From contig JAGOBN010000237.1 of NCBI GenBank assembly GCA_017999235.1, positions 1,481 through 6,605 of the forward strand: DNA of 5,125 nucleotides. Reading direction: 5' to 3'. Within the stretch, counting starts at the first letter, position 1. Each line of letters begins with the position of its first letter. A program made the position numbers and the translations under genes. Below the pieces are notes generated by a model. The model searched no databases. It saw nothing but the letters and a program-made list of their open reading frames with translations, and had not been told where the DNA came from. Origin of the DNA: Anaerolineales bacterium. Lineage in GTDB: Bacteria; Chloroflexota; Anaerolineae; Anaerolineales; UBA6663. Of this stretch, positions 1 through 5,125 are shown piece after piece.

Positions 1-1223
1 AATTGAAAGCGGAAAACGTTCAGGCCGATTAGCGCGGTGACGGCCATCACCAGCGCGGCCATGATCATCGACGCGTTGGGGAAAAGGTTCTGAAACACCC
101 AGCCGGTGAGCAGCGGCCCGAGGACGCTGCCGGCGGCGGCGAAGGACTGCTGGAGGCCGATGACCTGGCCGCGCCGGCCGGGCGGGGCCGCGTAGGTGAG
201 CAGGGCGATCAGGGACGGGTTGGAGACGCCGTTGCCCAGCGCCACGAACGGGATTGACAGCACCCAGATGAGCGGCAGGGGCAGCAGCGCCATCAGGCCG
301 AAGGCGCCGGCGGTGATGGCGCGCCCGGCCACCACCAGCCGCGCCTCGCCCCAGCGCCGCACCAGCGGGCCGATCAGCCCGAATTGCACGCCGATCTGGC
401 ACAGCCCCACCAGGGTCAGCACGGCCCCCACCGCGCGCTGAACGATCTCATCTGACCAGCCGACGAGCACCACCTGCTCGGCCCACAAGACGTGGATGGT
501 CTGAAAAGAGAAAAAGGCCACTTGCCCCAGGAAAGCCACGCTCAACAGTACCAGCAGGGCGGGCTGACGCAGCAGGTCTAGGCTGCCGGCCGGCCGCGTG
601 GCCCGGGCCGCAGCTTCCCGCTGGCGGCGCTCGGCCGGGATCGATTCCGGCAGGAGGAACACGGAGAGCAGGATGGTGGCCAGCGAGACGCCGGCGGCGA
701 TGAAGAACGGCCAGCGCGGCCCCAGCCAGCTGGCGGCCAGCCCGCCGAAGGCCGGCCCAAAGACAAAGCCCAGGCCAAAGCCGGCGTTGACGGTCCCCAG
801 CCCCTGGGCGCGGTTGCGTTCGTCGCTGATGTCGCTCATGTAGGCCTGGGCCACGGAGACATTGCCGCCCGTCAGCCCGTCGATGACGCGGGCCACATAC
901 AGCCAGGCCAACCCCGGCGCGGCGCCGGTCAGCAGCAGCGCCAGCAGCGTGCCGGCCTGGGACGCGATCAGCACCGGGCGCCGGCCGACGCGGTCCGAGA
1001 GCCGGCCCAGCCACGGCCCCGCCAGAAACTGCGCCGCGAAGTAGACGCTGGTGAGCGCCGTCACCTGCCAGGCCGCCGCGCCCAGCTCGTTCTTGGCGTA
1101 GAGCGGCAGGACCGGCATGGTGATGCCCACGCCCAGCGTATCCACGAACACAATCATGAACAGCGGGAAGCGCGGCGACCGCGTGAAGCCGGCCAGGCGC
1201 CGCCAAAAATTGGGGCGGGTCAT
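1..1223 (-). CDS. MFS transporter A, DHA1/TetA-like, 3' end off the window
   Basis: Probable proton-coupled inner-membrane exporter of the major facilitator superfamily. The frame is open from ATG at 1223 to the left edge, giving 407 codons. By comparison with the 417-residue neighbour only about 5-25 residues are missing. Visible motifs are the helix 1 segment VDTLGVGITMPVLPLY (about residues 27-42), MFS motif A GRLSDRVGRRP (about 73-83) in the loop after helix 2, an IDGLTGGN helix 4 segment, a motif C-like GFVFGPAFG (about 152-160) in helix 5, and LPES followed by a charged central loop after helix 6. A second six-helix bundle follows, with GPLVRRWGE and a late GPLLTG motif. The start is fixed by the ATGA overlap with the upstream transporter gene, and GAGG lies 8 bases before the ATG. 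Family assignment is secure and the substrate is unknown. It is a close paralogue of the gene at 1220-2473. Confidence 0.93.
   Translation of the reverse strand, partial: MTRPNFWRRLAGFTRSPRFPLFMIVFVDTLGVGITMPVLPLYAKNELGAAAWQVTALTSVYFAAQFLAGPWLGRLSDRVGRRPVLIASQAGTLLALLLTGAAPGLAWLYVARVIDGLTGGNVSVAQAYMSDISDERNRAQGLGTVNAGFGLGFVFGPAFGGLAASWLGPRWPFFIAAGVSLATILLSVFLLPESIPAERRQREAAARATRPAGSLDLLRQPALLVLLSVAFLGQVAFFSFQTIHVLWAEQVVLVGWSDEIVQRAVGAVLTLVGLCQIGVQFGLIGPLVRRWGEARLVVAGRAITAGAFGLMALLPLPLIWVLSIPFVALGNGVSNPSLIALLTYAAPPGRRGQVIGLQQSFAAAGSVLGPLLTGWVFQNLFPNASMIMAALVMAVTALIGLNVFRFQ
951..1010. repeat. Paralogue direct repeat, copy in transporter A
   Basis: This 60-base block matches 2219-2278 at 57 of 60 positions when aligned by eye without gaps, and the copies lie 1268 bases apart. 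It encodes motif A and the start of helix 3 in both transporters (LGRLSDRxGRRPVLIASQAG). Two of the three changes are silent and one swaps Val for Phe. It is the best conserved part of a longer duplication that covers both genes. Confidence 0.8.
1220..1223 (-). promoter_or_regulatory. ATGA stop/start overlap, transporter B to transporter A
   Basis: The TGA of transporter B (1222-1220) overlaps the ATG of transporter A (1223-1221), the same arrangement as at the VOC/transporter B junction. GAGG lies 8 bases before the ATG inside the end of transporter B and may serve as an internal ribosome binding site. Confidence 0.85.
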
Positions 1224-2473
1224 GAGCGGGCCTCGCGGACCGGGCCGGCCGCCGGTTTGTGGACCGGCAGGCGGTAGAACCCCAGCGCCAGGCCCGCGCC
1301 GAGCGTGGCGATGGTGACCAGGCCGGCCATCCACATCGGCGCGTTGGGATGGACGTTGTCGAACAGAAAGCCCGCCATCAACGGGCCGGCGATGTTGCCG
1401 AGCGCCGAGGCGGATTGATTAAGCCCGATCACGCGGCCCCGATCGCCGGGCGGGGCGGTAAAGGTCAGCAGCGCGATCAAGGCCGGCAGGGCCACGCCGC
1501 CGCCGATGGAGATCAACGGGATGCCGATGATGACGGTGGCCAGGCTGGGGAACAGCGCCATCCCCACGAAGGCCAGGCTGCGCGTCAGGTTGCCGAAGAT
1601 GGCCAGGTGTTTCTCGCCAAAGCGCCGGATTAAAGGCCCCACCAGCCAGGTCTGGGCCACCACCCCGAACAGGCCGACCGCGGTGAGGATGGCGCCGACC
1701 GCCTGCTGCACCAGGGTCTCGGGCTGGCCGGGAAAGACCAGCCGCTCCAGCCAAAGCACATACACGGTCTGGAAGGCGAAAAAGCCCAGGTTGACGCCGA
1801 AGACGATCAGCAGCAGGAGCGCCAGGGACGGCTGGCGCAGCAACTGCCAGTTGGATTTGGCCGGCCCGCTGGTCTGGATGCGCGCGGCCTGCCGGCGTTC
1901 CGGGGTGAGCGATTCCGGCAGCAGGAAGGTGCTGAGCAGCACCGTGAGCAGCGCGATCCCGGCCGCCACGAAGAATGGCACGCGCGGGCCGAAGAACGCG
2001 GCCAGCCCGCTGCCCATGGCCGGCCCGAAGACGAAGCCCAGGCTGAAGGCCGCGTTGATCAGGCCGAGGCCGCGTGCCCGGCCGCGCTCGTCCGTGATGT
2101 CGCTCAGGTATGCCTGGGCCACCGAGATGTTGCCGCCCGTGAAACCGTCGATCAGGCGCGCCACATACAGCAGGAAGAATCCCGGCGCGAAGCCCGTGAT
2201 CAACAGCGCCGCCAAGGTGCCGGCCTGGGACGCGATCAGCACCGGCCGCCGGCCGAAGCGGTCCGACAGCCGGCCCAGGAGCGGGCCGGCCAGGAACGAG
2301 GCCGCGAAGTAGACGCTGGTCAAGGACGTGATCTGCCAGGCGGCCGCGCCGAGCTCATTCTTGGCATACAACGGCAGGACCGGGATGGTGATGCCCAGGC
2401 CAAGCACGTCGGTGAAGACGATCATGAAGATGGGGAAGCGCGGCGAGCGCAGAAACTCCAGGAATCGGTTCAT
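1220..2473 (-). CDS. MFS transporter B, DHA1/TetA-like
   Basis: Complete 417-residue major facilitator, expected to have 12 membrane helices in two six-helix bundles and probably to act as a proton-coupled efflux pump. Helix 1 carries TDVLGLGITIPVLPLY (about 21-36), with Asp22 where TetA-type pumps have an acidic residue. Motif A is GRLSDRFGRRP (67-77), the motif C-like GFVFGPAMG is at 146-154, and LPES (185-188) leads into a polar central loop (about 188-210). The second half has GPLIRRFGE (279-287) and GGGVALPALIALL, close to the equivalent region of TetA proteins as I remember them. I chose ATG at 2473 because it overlaps the stop of the VOC gene (ATGA) and because the protein then begins like its paralogue. 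A TTG 156 bases further upstream would give an Arg-rich extension inside the VOC gene. The stop overlaps the start of transporter A in the same way. The substrate cannot be assigned. Confidence 0.95.
   Translation of the reverse strand: MNRFLEFLRSPRFPIFMIVFTDVLGLGITIPVLPLYAKNELGAAAWQITSLTSVYFAASFLAGPLLGRLSDRFGRRPVLIASQAGTLAALLITGFAPGFFLLYVARLIDGFTGGNISVAQAYLSDITDERGRARGLGLINAAFSLGFVFGPAMGSGLAAFFGPRVPFFVAAGIALLTVLLSTFLLPESLTPERRQAARIQTSGPAKSNWQLLRQPSLALLLLIVFGVNLGFFAFQTVYVLWLERLVFPGQPETLVQQAVGAILTAVGLFGVVAQTWLVGPLIRRFGEKHLAIFGNLTRSLAFVGMALFPSLATVIIGIPLISIGGGVALPALIALLTFTAPPGDRGRVIGLNQSASALGNIAGPLMAGFLFDNVHPNAPMWMAGLVTIATLGAGLALGFYRLPVHKPAAGPVREARS
2219..2278. repeat. Paralogue direct repeat, copy in transporter B
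   Basis: Partner of 951-1010, identical at 57 of 60 bases. Near identity at silent positions suggests fairly recent duplication or gene conversion, although limited codon choice in a GC-rich genome also raises nucleotide identity. Confidence 0.8.
2470..2473 (-). promoter_or_regulatory. ATGA stop/start overlap, VOC gene to transporter B
   Basis: The TGA stop of the VOC gene (2472-2470) shares bases with the ATG of transporter B (2473-2471). Such overlaps allow a terminating ribosome to restart at once. The upstream bases GGAACGGGCGGC form only a weak Shine-Dalgarno sequence, which fits dependence on coupling. This junction decides the transporter start. Confidence 0.85.
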
Positions 2474-2934
2474 GCCGCCCGTTCCAGGGCGGCCAGAATC
2501 CGGCTGTCCGCGAGTTCGCGGTTCTCGCCGTGCCACAGCCGCCGGCCGTCCGGCGCGCGGCGCGTGTCGACGTAGATCTCCAGGCCGTTGCCGTCCGGGT
2601 CGTCGAAATACATGGCCCAGCTGATCCAATGGTCCACGGCCGCCACCGGCACGCCGGCCGCCCGCAGCGCTTGATAAGCCCGGGCGAAGGACGCTCGATC
2701 CGGAACCTCGAAGGCCACGTGGTACAGGCCGACGCCGCGCGCGTCCGGGCCGGGCGCATCCGGGCCGACCTGCTGCAGCGCGAGCTCGTGGTGGAAGTCG
2801 CCGCCGCTCAGGAACGCGTATTGGCTGCCAATTTGCTCCACTAGATGCAGATCAAAGAATTGGGAATAAAAGGCGCACGCGCGCTCCAGGTCCCGCACTT
2901 TCAGGTGGGCGTGGCCGATCTTGGTCCGGTACAT
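2470..2934 (-). CDS. VOC-superfamily protein, extradiol dioxygenase/glyoxalase-like
   Basis: A 154-residue metalloenzyme of the vicinal oxygen chelate fold, with two beta-alpha-beta-beta-beta modules (about 5-60 and 68-124). The opening IGHAHLKVRDLERACAFY and the DDPDGNGLEIYVD signature near the end are characteristic. The expected metal triad is present: His8, His72 (in LYHVAFEV) and Glu119. His102 and Tyr109, in the DHWISWAMYF stretch, sit about where extradiol ring-cleaving dioxygenases keep catalytic His and Tyr. This favours a catechol-2,3-dioxygenase-like enzyme over a plain glyoxalase or a bleomycin-binding protein, but the substrate is not determined. The ATG at 2934 has GGGAG 7 bases upstream. 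The gene ends in an ATGA overlap with transporter B, so the two are co-translated. It is a short single-unit form, not the roughly 300-residue two-domain dioxygenase. Confidence 0.9.
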   Translation of the reverse strand: MYRTKIGHAHLKVRDLERACAFYSQFFDLHLVEQIGSQYAFLSGGDFHHELALQQVGPDAPGPDARGVGLYHVAFEVPDRASFARAYQALRAAGVPVAAVDHWISWAMYFDDPDGNGLEIYVDTRRAPDGRRLWHGENRELADSRILAALERAA

Positions 2935-2941
2935 GCTGATA

Positions 2942-2946
2942 CTCCC
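2942..2946 (-). promoter_or_regulatory. Shine-Dalgarno sequence for the VOC gene
   Basis: GGGAG on the minus strand ends 7 bases before the ATG at 2934. It is the clearest ribosome binding site in the window, and it heads the coupled three-gene unit, consistent with translation entering here. Confidence 0.65.
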
Positions 2947-2960
2947 GCGCCGCCGGCGCG
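2946..2960 (-). other. GC-rich hairpin beside the VOC ribosome binding site
   Basis: The minus strand reads CGCGCC-GGC-GGCGCG, a perfect 6-base-pair stem with a 3-base loop, lying directly against GGGAG. In mRNA it could partly mask the ribosome binding site. It has no U-tract, so it is not a typical terminator for the esterase gene. Such palindromes occur by chance in GC-rich DNA, so a regulatory role is speculative. Confidence 0.3.
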
Positions 2961-2996
2961 CTGAAAGAGGCTGTTGTGGGCGTCAAGCAATGGGGG

Positions 2997-3002
2997 ATTA
3001 TA
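2997..3002 (-). promoter_or_regulatory. Possible sigma-70 -10 box upstream of the VOC gene
   Basis: A perfect TATAAT on the minus strand lies just after the esterase stop and about 63 bases before the VOC start. No convincing -35 hexamer is found 16-18 bases upstream; the bases there are CGCGGC. In such GC-rich DNA an exact TATAAT in an intergenic gap is notable, so the coupled VOC-MFS-MFS unit may have its own promoter here. Confidence 0.35.
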
Positions 3003-3013
3003 CCCAGACGCGG

Positions 3014-3811
3014 TCAGGCGCCGCGTATCTCAGGCCACAAAAAGCGCAGCGCGGCGGGCAGGCGGCGCGCCCAGGCGGACTCGCGGTGCTCACCGCCGGC
3101 TTCGGCCACGAACTTCAACTGCCGGCGCGGGCGATAGCCCTTGTCTTTCAACAGGGCGTACATCGGCCGGGCGTTGGCTTCGCGCGTGCCATGATCGAGG
3201 TAGATCCGGCCGTCCGGGGCCGGCGCCTGGCGCACAAAATCGTAGATGGCGCCGTGGACGGGCCACAGCGCGGGGCTGAGCGCGCCGACGCGGCTGAAGG
3301 TCTCCGGCCGGCGGAAGAAAGCGTACAGGCTGATCAGGCCGCCCAGGGAGGAGCCGAGGATGCCGGTGGCTTCCCGCTCCGGGCGCGTCCGATACTGCGC
3401 GTCCACCAACGGCTTGAGGGTCTCTGTCAGAAAATCCACATACGCCTCGCCGCGCGCCGGCCACCAGCCCGGAAACGGGTTGTACTCGTTCTGGCGCTGT
3501 TCGCCCGCGTGGTCCACGGCGACGGCGATGGCCTCCCGGCCTTCGGCGCTCAGGGCTTCCAGGGTTTCGTCCGCCTGCCATTCTTCGCCCCCGTAGCTGG
3601 TGGCGCGGTCAAACAGGTTCTGGGCATCTTGGAAGTACAGCACCGGGTAACGCCGGTCGGTGTGCCAGTATGACGGCGGCAGATAGATCAGCACGCGCCG
3701 GCGGTTGTCCAGCTGCGGGCTGTACACGGCCGGCCACACGCGCACGTCGCCGGTGACGGTGTGGCCGGGGTTCTGGCTCCAGGTCCCGTAATCCAACGCG
3801 GGGGCGTCCAC
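3014..3811 (-). CDS. Esterase-D-type alpha/beta hydrolase
   Basis: A 265-residue predicted serine hydrolase of the putative esterase family (PF00756), which includes esterase D, enterochelin esterases and related enzymes. The N-terminal strands carry RRVLIYLPPSYW (38-49) and RRYPVLYFQDAQNLFD (53-68), typical of the family. The nucleophile elbow is GSSLGG with Ser155. The expected histidine is His242 in GGEHRESAW, and the acid is probably within IYLDHGTRE (203-211), Asp206 or Glu211. No signal peptide or membrane helix is seen, so a cytoplasmic site is likely. The start is GTG at 3811, because no ATG, GTG or TTG lies further upstream before an in-frame stop at 3934-3932. No clear Shine-Dalgarno sequence precedes it, so the start is less certain than the gene. 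It could act on acyl esters, feruloyl-type esters or siderophore esters; nothing nearby selects among these. Confidence 0.92.
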   Translation of the reverse strand: MDAPALDYGTWSQNPGHTVTGDVRVWPAVYSPQLDNRRRVLIYLPPSYWHTDRRYPVLYFQDAQNLFDRATSYGGEEWQADETLEALSAEGREAIAVAVDHAGEQRQNEYNPFPGWWPARGEAYVDFLTETLKPLVDAQYRTRPEREATGILGSSLGGLISLYAFFRRPETFSRVGALSPALWPVHGAIYDFVRQAPAPDGRIYLDHGTREANARPMYALLKDKGYRPRRQLKFVAEAGGEHRESAWARRLPAALRFLWPEIRGA

Positions 3812-3815
3812 GCGC

Positions 3816-3935
3816 TTACGCCGCCGCTTCGAGCGCGGCGCTGGGGCTGAAGGCCATTGGCCGGGCGCGGCGCGGGCAGCTCGCGGCCCGCCGATTGCCG
3901 TTCCGGGCCGCGCTGGTGATGGCCGGGACGCTCAC
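3816..3935 (-). CDS. Doubtful small ORF, 39 residues
   Basis: This GTG-started ORF overlaps the DUF5519 stop in a GTGA arrangement and ends with TAA 4 bases before the esterase GTG, so it almost exactly fills the gap between the two genes. The product is Ala/Arg/Ser-rich, beginning VSVPAITSAARN and ending AFSPSAALEAAA, and I do not recognise it. By hand count GC is about 92% at codon position 3 against about 69% and 77% at positions 1 and 2, a pattern like the real genes, but 39 codons is a small sample. It could be a small coupled gene, the remnant of a larger gene, or non-coding DNA open by chance because of high GC. Confidence 0.22.
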   Translation of the reverse strand: MSVPAITSAARNGNRRAASCPRRARPMAFSPSAALEAAA

Positions 3936-4288
3936 ACTGCCTCCTCGGCCGAGGGCGCGGCCGGGCCGCGCTGGCGGCGGGCCAGGTCATAGGATTGCCG
4001 CAAGAGTTCCAGCGCGCGCTCCACATCGCCGGGGGCGCGCAGATAAAAGCTCACCCACCCGGTCTGCGGCAAAAGGTGATGCGGCGCGGCGCGGCCGGCC
4101 GCCACCACTTCGTCCCGGATCTTTTTGGGGAAGGGGATATCCAGCAGCGCGTCGCCGTGCAGGTGGCCGATCTCACGCCGGGCGCCCAGCCGGTACTCGG
4201 TGCCGCCAAAGCGGTGCGGCTGGCTGGTGACGCCGGCCCAGGTCATGACGGCCGCGTGAATCTGTTGACTGGCGCCGCGCAAGGACAT
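3932..4288 (-). CDS. DUF5519 / 'luciferase-domain' family protein
   Basis: A 118-residue predicted soluble protein that resembles, from memory, the family named DUF5519 or luciferase domain (PF17648). Its molecular role is unknown to me, and the name is no evidence for light production. Family-like features are WAGVTSQPHRFGG (17-29), a basic REIGHLHGD segment (38-46), LLDIPFPKKIRDEV (48-61), PHHLLPQTGWVSFYLR (69-84) and an amphipathic C-terminal helix DVERALELLRQSYDLA (88-103). The conserved His and Asp of HLHGD and the HH pair could form a binding or catalytic site; this is inference. I chose ATG at 4288 because the family pattern starts soon after it. A GTG at 4339 would add 17 Pro/Ala-rich residues. 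Neither start has a clear Shine-Dalgarno sequence. The gap to the upstream hydrolase is 55 bases, consistent with one operon. Confidence 0.82.
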   Translation of the reverse strand: MSLRGASQQIHAAVMTWAGVTSQPHRFGGTEYRLGARREIGHLHGDALLDIPFPKKIRDEVVAAGRAAPHHLLPQTGWVSFYLRAPGDVERALELLRQSYDLARRQRGPAAPSAEEAV

Positions 4289-4343
4289 GGCAGGTCTCGC
4301 TGGAGGAGGGTTGGCAAGTAAGCTTAGCGCGCCAGCCACAGGG

Positions 4344-5125
4344 TCAGGGGGCTTTGAGCGCGGCGTCGAAGAATGCCACGCTGCGCTGCATGGCGGTGGT
4401 GAAGAACCCGGACAGGTTGTGGTTGTCGCCCTCGTACGTGTAGAACTCCACCGGCCGGCCGGCGGCCAGCATCTCCGCGTACAGGGTCTCCGAAGCCGCC
4501 AGCGGCACCGACTCGTCCGCCGTGCCGTGATGCAGCTGCAGCGGCCCGGCTAGATCGGCGAGGTAGCTGTTGGCCGAGAGGCTGCTCCAGAACGCCTGGA
4601 TTTCGGCGGGGTCGGTGTATTGCGCCACCCAGGCCTGGCGCCACCGATTGCGGCCGGGCGAGGGCGTGGCGGTGCCGGCCGCCGTGGTCGGCGCGGGGGT
4701 GGGCGTGCCGCGCGCGAACAAATCCGGGTAGGGCGCCACGACGCCGGCCCAGATCACGCCGGCCCGGACCGCCGGGTTGACCACCATGGACCGCAGGGTG
4801 ATATACCCGCCCATCGAGTGGCCCCACATGCCAAGGCGGGCGGGGTCCGCTTCGGGGTAACGCTGCAAGGCGGCCACCGCGTTGAGCACATCCACCGTGT
4901 AACCGGGATCGCTGTACGCGCCGCGCGCGTCGCCTTCGGATTGATCATGCCCGCGGTAATCGGACCGGAAGACGATGTAGCCGTTGCGGGCCAGATTGTC
5001 CACATAGGCCACGTAGCGCTGGGTGGTGCGGTATTGATCCGGCGGGATGTAGCCGTGGTTGAACACAATCACGGGCCAGCCGCCGGCCGGCCGTTCGCCG
5101 TCCGGCACCGTCAGCAGCGCGTAGA
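4344..5125 (-). CDS. Alpha/beta hydrolase, S9/dienelactone-hydrolase-like, 5' end off the window
   Basis: A serine hydrolase whose frame stays open to the right edge; the first visible residues read YALLTVPDGERPAGGW, so the true start lies outside. A GTG at 5108 is in frame but falls within the first strand of the fold and is not a credible start. Counting from that codon as 1, the oxyanion motif is FNHGY (16-20), SDYRGHDQSEG (49-59) follows, the nucleophile elbow is GHSMGG with Ser98, the acid is Asp198 in HHGTADES, and the histidine is His230 in GDNHNL. The full triad is present. This pattern is like acylaminoacyl-peptidase and dienelactone-hydrolase relatives, so a peptidase or esterase role is plausible. 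A Thr/Pro-rich stretch (about 134-151) sits in the cap region between the Ser and Asp segments. Whether the missing N-terminus has a signal peptide cannot be seen. Confidence 0.9.
   Translation of the reverse strand, partial: YALLTVPDGERPAGGWPVIVFNHGYIPPDQYRTTQRYVAYVDNLARNGYIVFRSDYRGHDQSEGDARGAYSDPGYTVDVLNAVAALQRYPEADPARLGMWGHSMGGYITLRSMVVNPAVRAGVIWAGVVAPYPDLFARGTPTPAPTTAAGTATPSPGRNRWRQAWVAQYTDPAEIQAFWSSLSANSYLADLAGPLQLHHGTADESVPLAASETLYAEMLAAGRPVEFYTYEGDNHNLSGFFTTAMQRSVAFFDAALKAP

Noticed and set aside
448..1206. Minus-strand 252-codon ORF inside transporter A
   Set aside because: It is an out-of-frame reading with Arg/Ala/Gly-rich low-complexity product. The correct frame runs unbroken from 1223 to the left edge and gives a clean MFS protein, so there is no frameshift either.
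1506..2312. Plus-strand 268-codon ORF antisense to transporter B
   Set aside because: The product is Ser/Arg/Pro-rich with no family pattern and lies wholly antisense to a well-supported gene. Long antisense ORFs are common in GC-rich DNA.
1..2473. Calling the transporters tetracycline resistance genes
   Set aside because: Similarity to TetA is at the level of the DHA1 family, and key membrane acidic residues appear absent, so no resistance phenotype is claimed.
2474..2629. Upstream TTG extension of transporter B
   Set aside because: It would add 52 Arg-rich residues encoded inside the VOC gene. The ATG at 2473 matches the paralogue and forms the ATGA overlap.
2921..3673. Plus-strand 250-codon ORF antisense to the esterase
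   Set aside because: It has no recognisable domain, crosses the intergenic gap and is opposed by a gene with an intact catalytic motif set.
4289..4339. GTG start 17 codons upstream for the DUF5519 gene
   Set aside because: The added residues are Pro/Ala-rich and unlike the family pattern, and no Shine-Dalgarno sequence precedes the GTG. Not excluded, but less likely.
4324..4827. Minus-strand 167-codon ORF overlapping the alpha/beta hydrolase
   Set aside because: It is an out-of-frame shadow of a hydrolase that has a complete Ser-Asp-His triad in the other frame.
1..5125. tRNA, CRISPR, insertion sequence or prophage signals
   Set aside because: I saw no tRNA-like cloverleaf, no evenly spaced repeats, no transposase or integrase motifs and no terminal inverted repeats. 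The only repeat is the paralogous MFS pair.

Overview
This is a GC-rich bacterial window in which every supportable gene lies on the minus strand, so transcription runs from the right edge to the left edge. Reading that way the genes are: an alpha/beta hydrolase cut by the right edge, a small DUF5519 ('luciferase-domain') protein, a short doubtful ORF, an esterase-D-type hydrolase, a VOC-superfamily dioxygenase/glyoxalase-like protein, and two tandem 12-helix MFS transporters, the second cut by the left edge. I see no RNA genes, CRISPR, transposase, phage genes or rho-independent terminators.

Host. The high GC content, strongly GC-biased third codon positions, GTG starts and a Thr/Pro 'TPTPAPTT'-type linker in the alpha/beta hydrolase together recall Chloroflexota (Anaerolineae-like) genomes. 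An actinobacterial origin is a possible alternative. This is an inference from style; no marker gene is present.

Layout. Positions 4344-5125 hold the hydrolase (5' end missing) and 3932-4288 the DUF5519 gene, after a 55-base gap. Positions 3812-3931 are a 120-base gap almost filled by a 39-codon ORF of doubtful status. Positions 3014-3811 hold the esterase. Positions 2935-3013 are a 79-base gap with a perfect TATAAT hexamer, a GC-rich hairpin and a good Shine-Dalgarno sequence. Positions 2470-2934 hold the VOC gene, 1220-2473 MFS transporter B and 1-1223 MFS transporter A. The last three genes are joined by two 4-base ATGA stop/start overlaps, so they form one translationally coupled unit.

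Function. The VOC-MFS-MFS unit looks like an enzyme plus efflux module for small aromatic or drug-like molecules, but no substrate can be read from sequence. The two transporters are paralogues with an uneven pattern: about 81% identity over the N-terminal bundle and about 49% over the C-terminal bundle by hand alignment. That asymmetry, together with the tight coupling, is the most interesting thing here. The upstream genes are hydrolases of unknown substrate plus a protein of unknown function. I do not find convincing evidence of an entirely new system.
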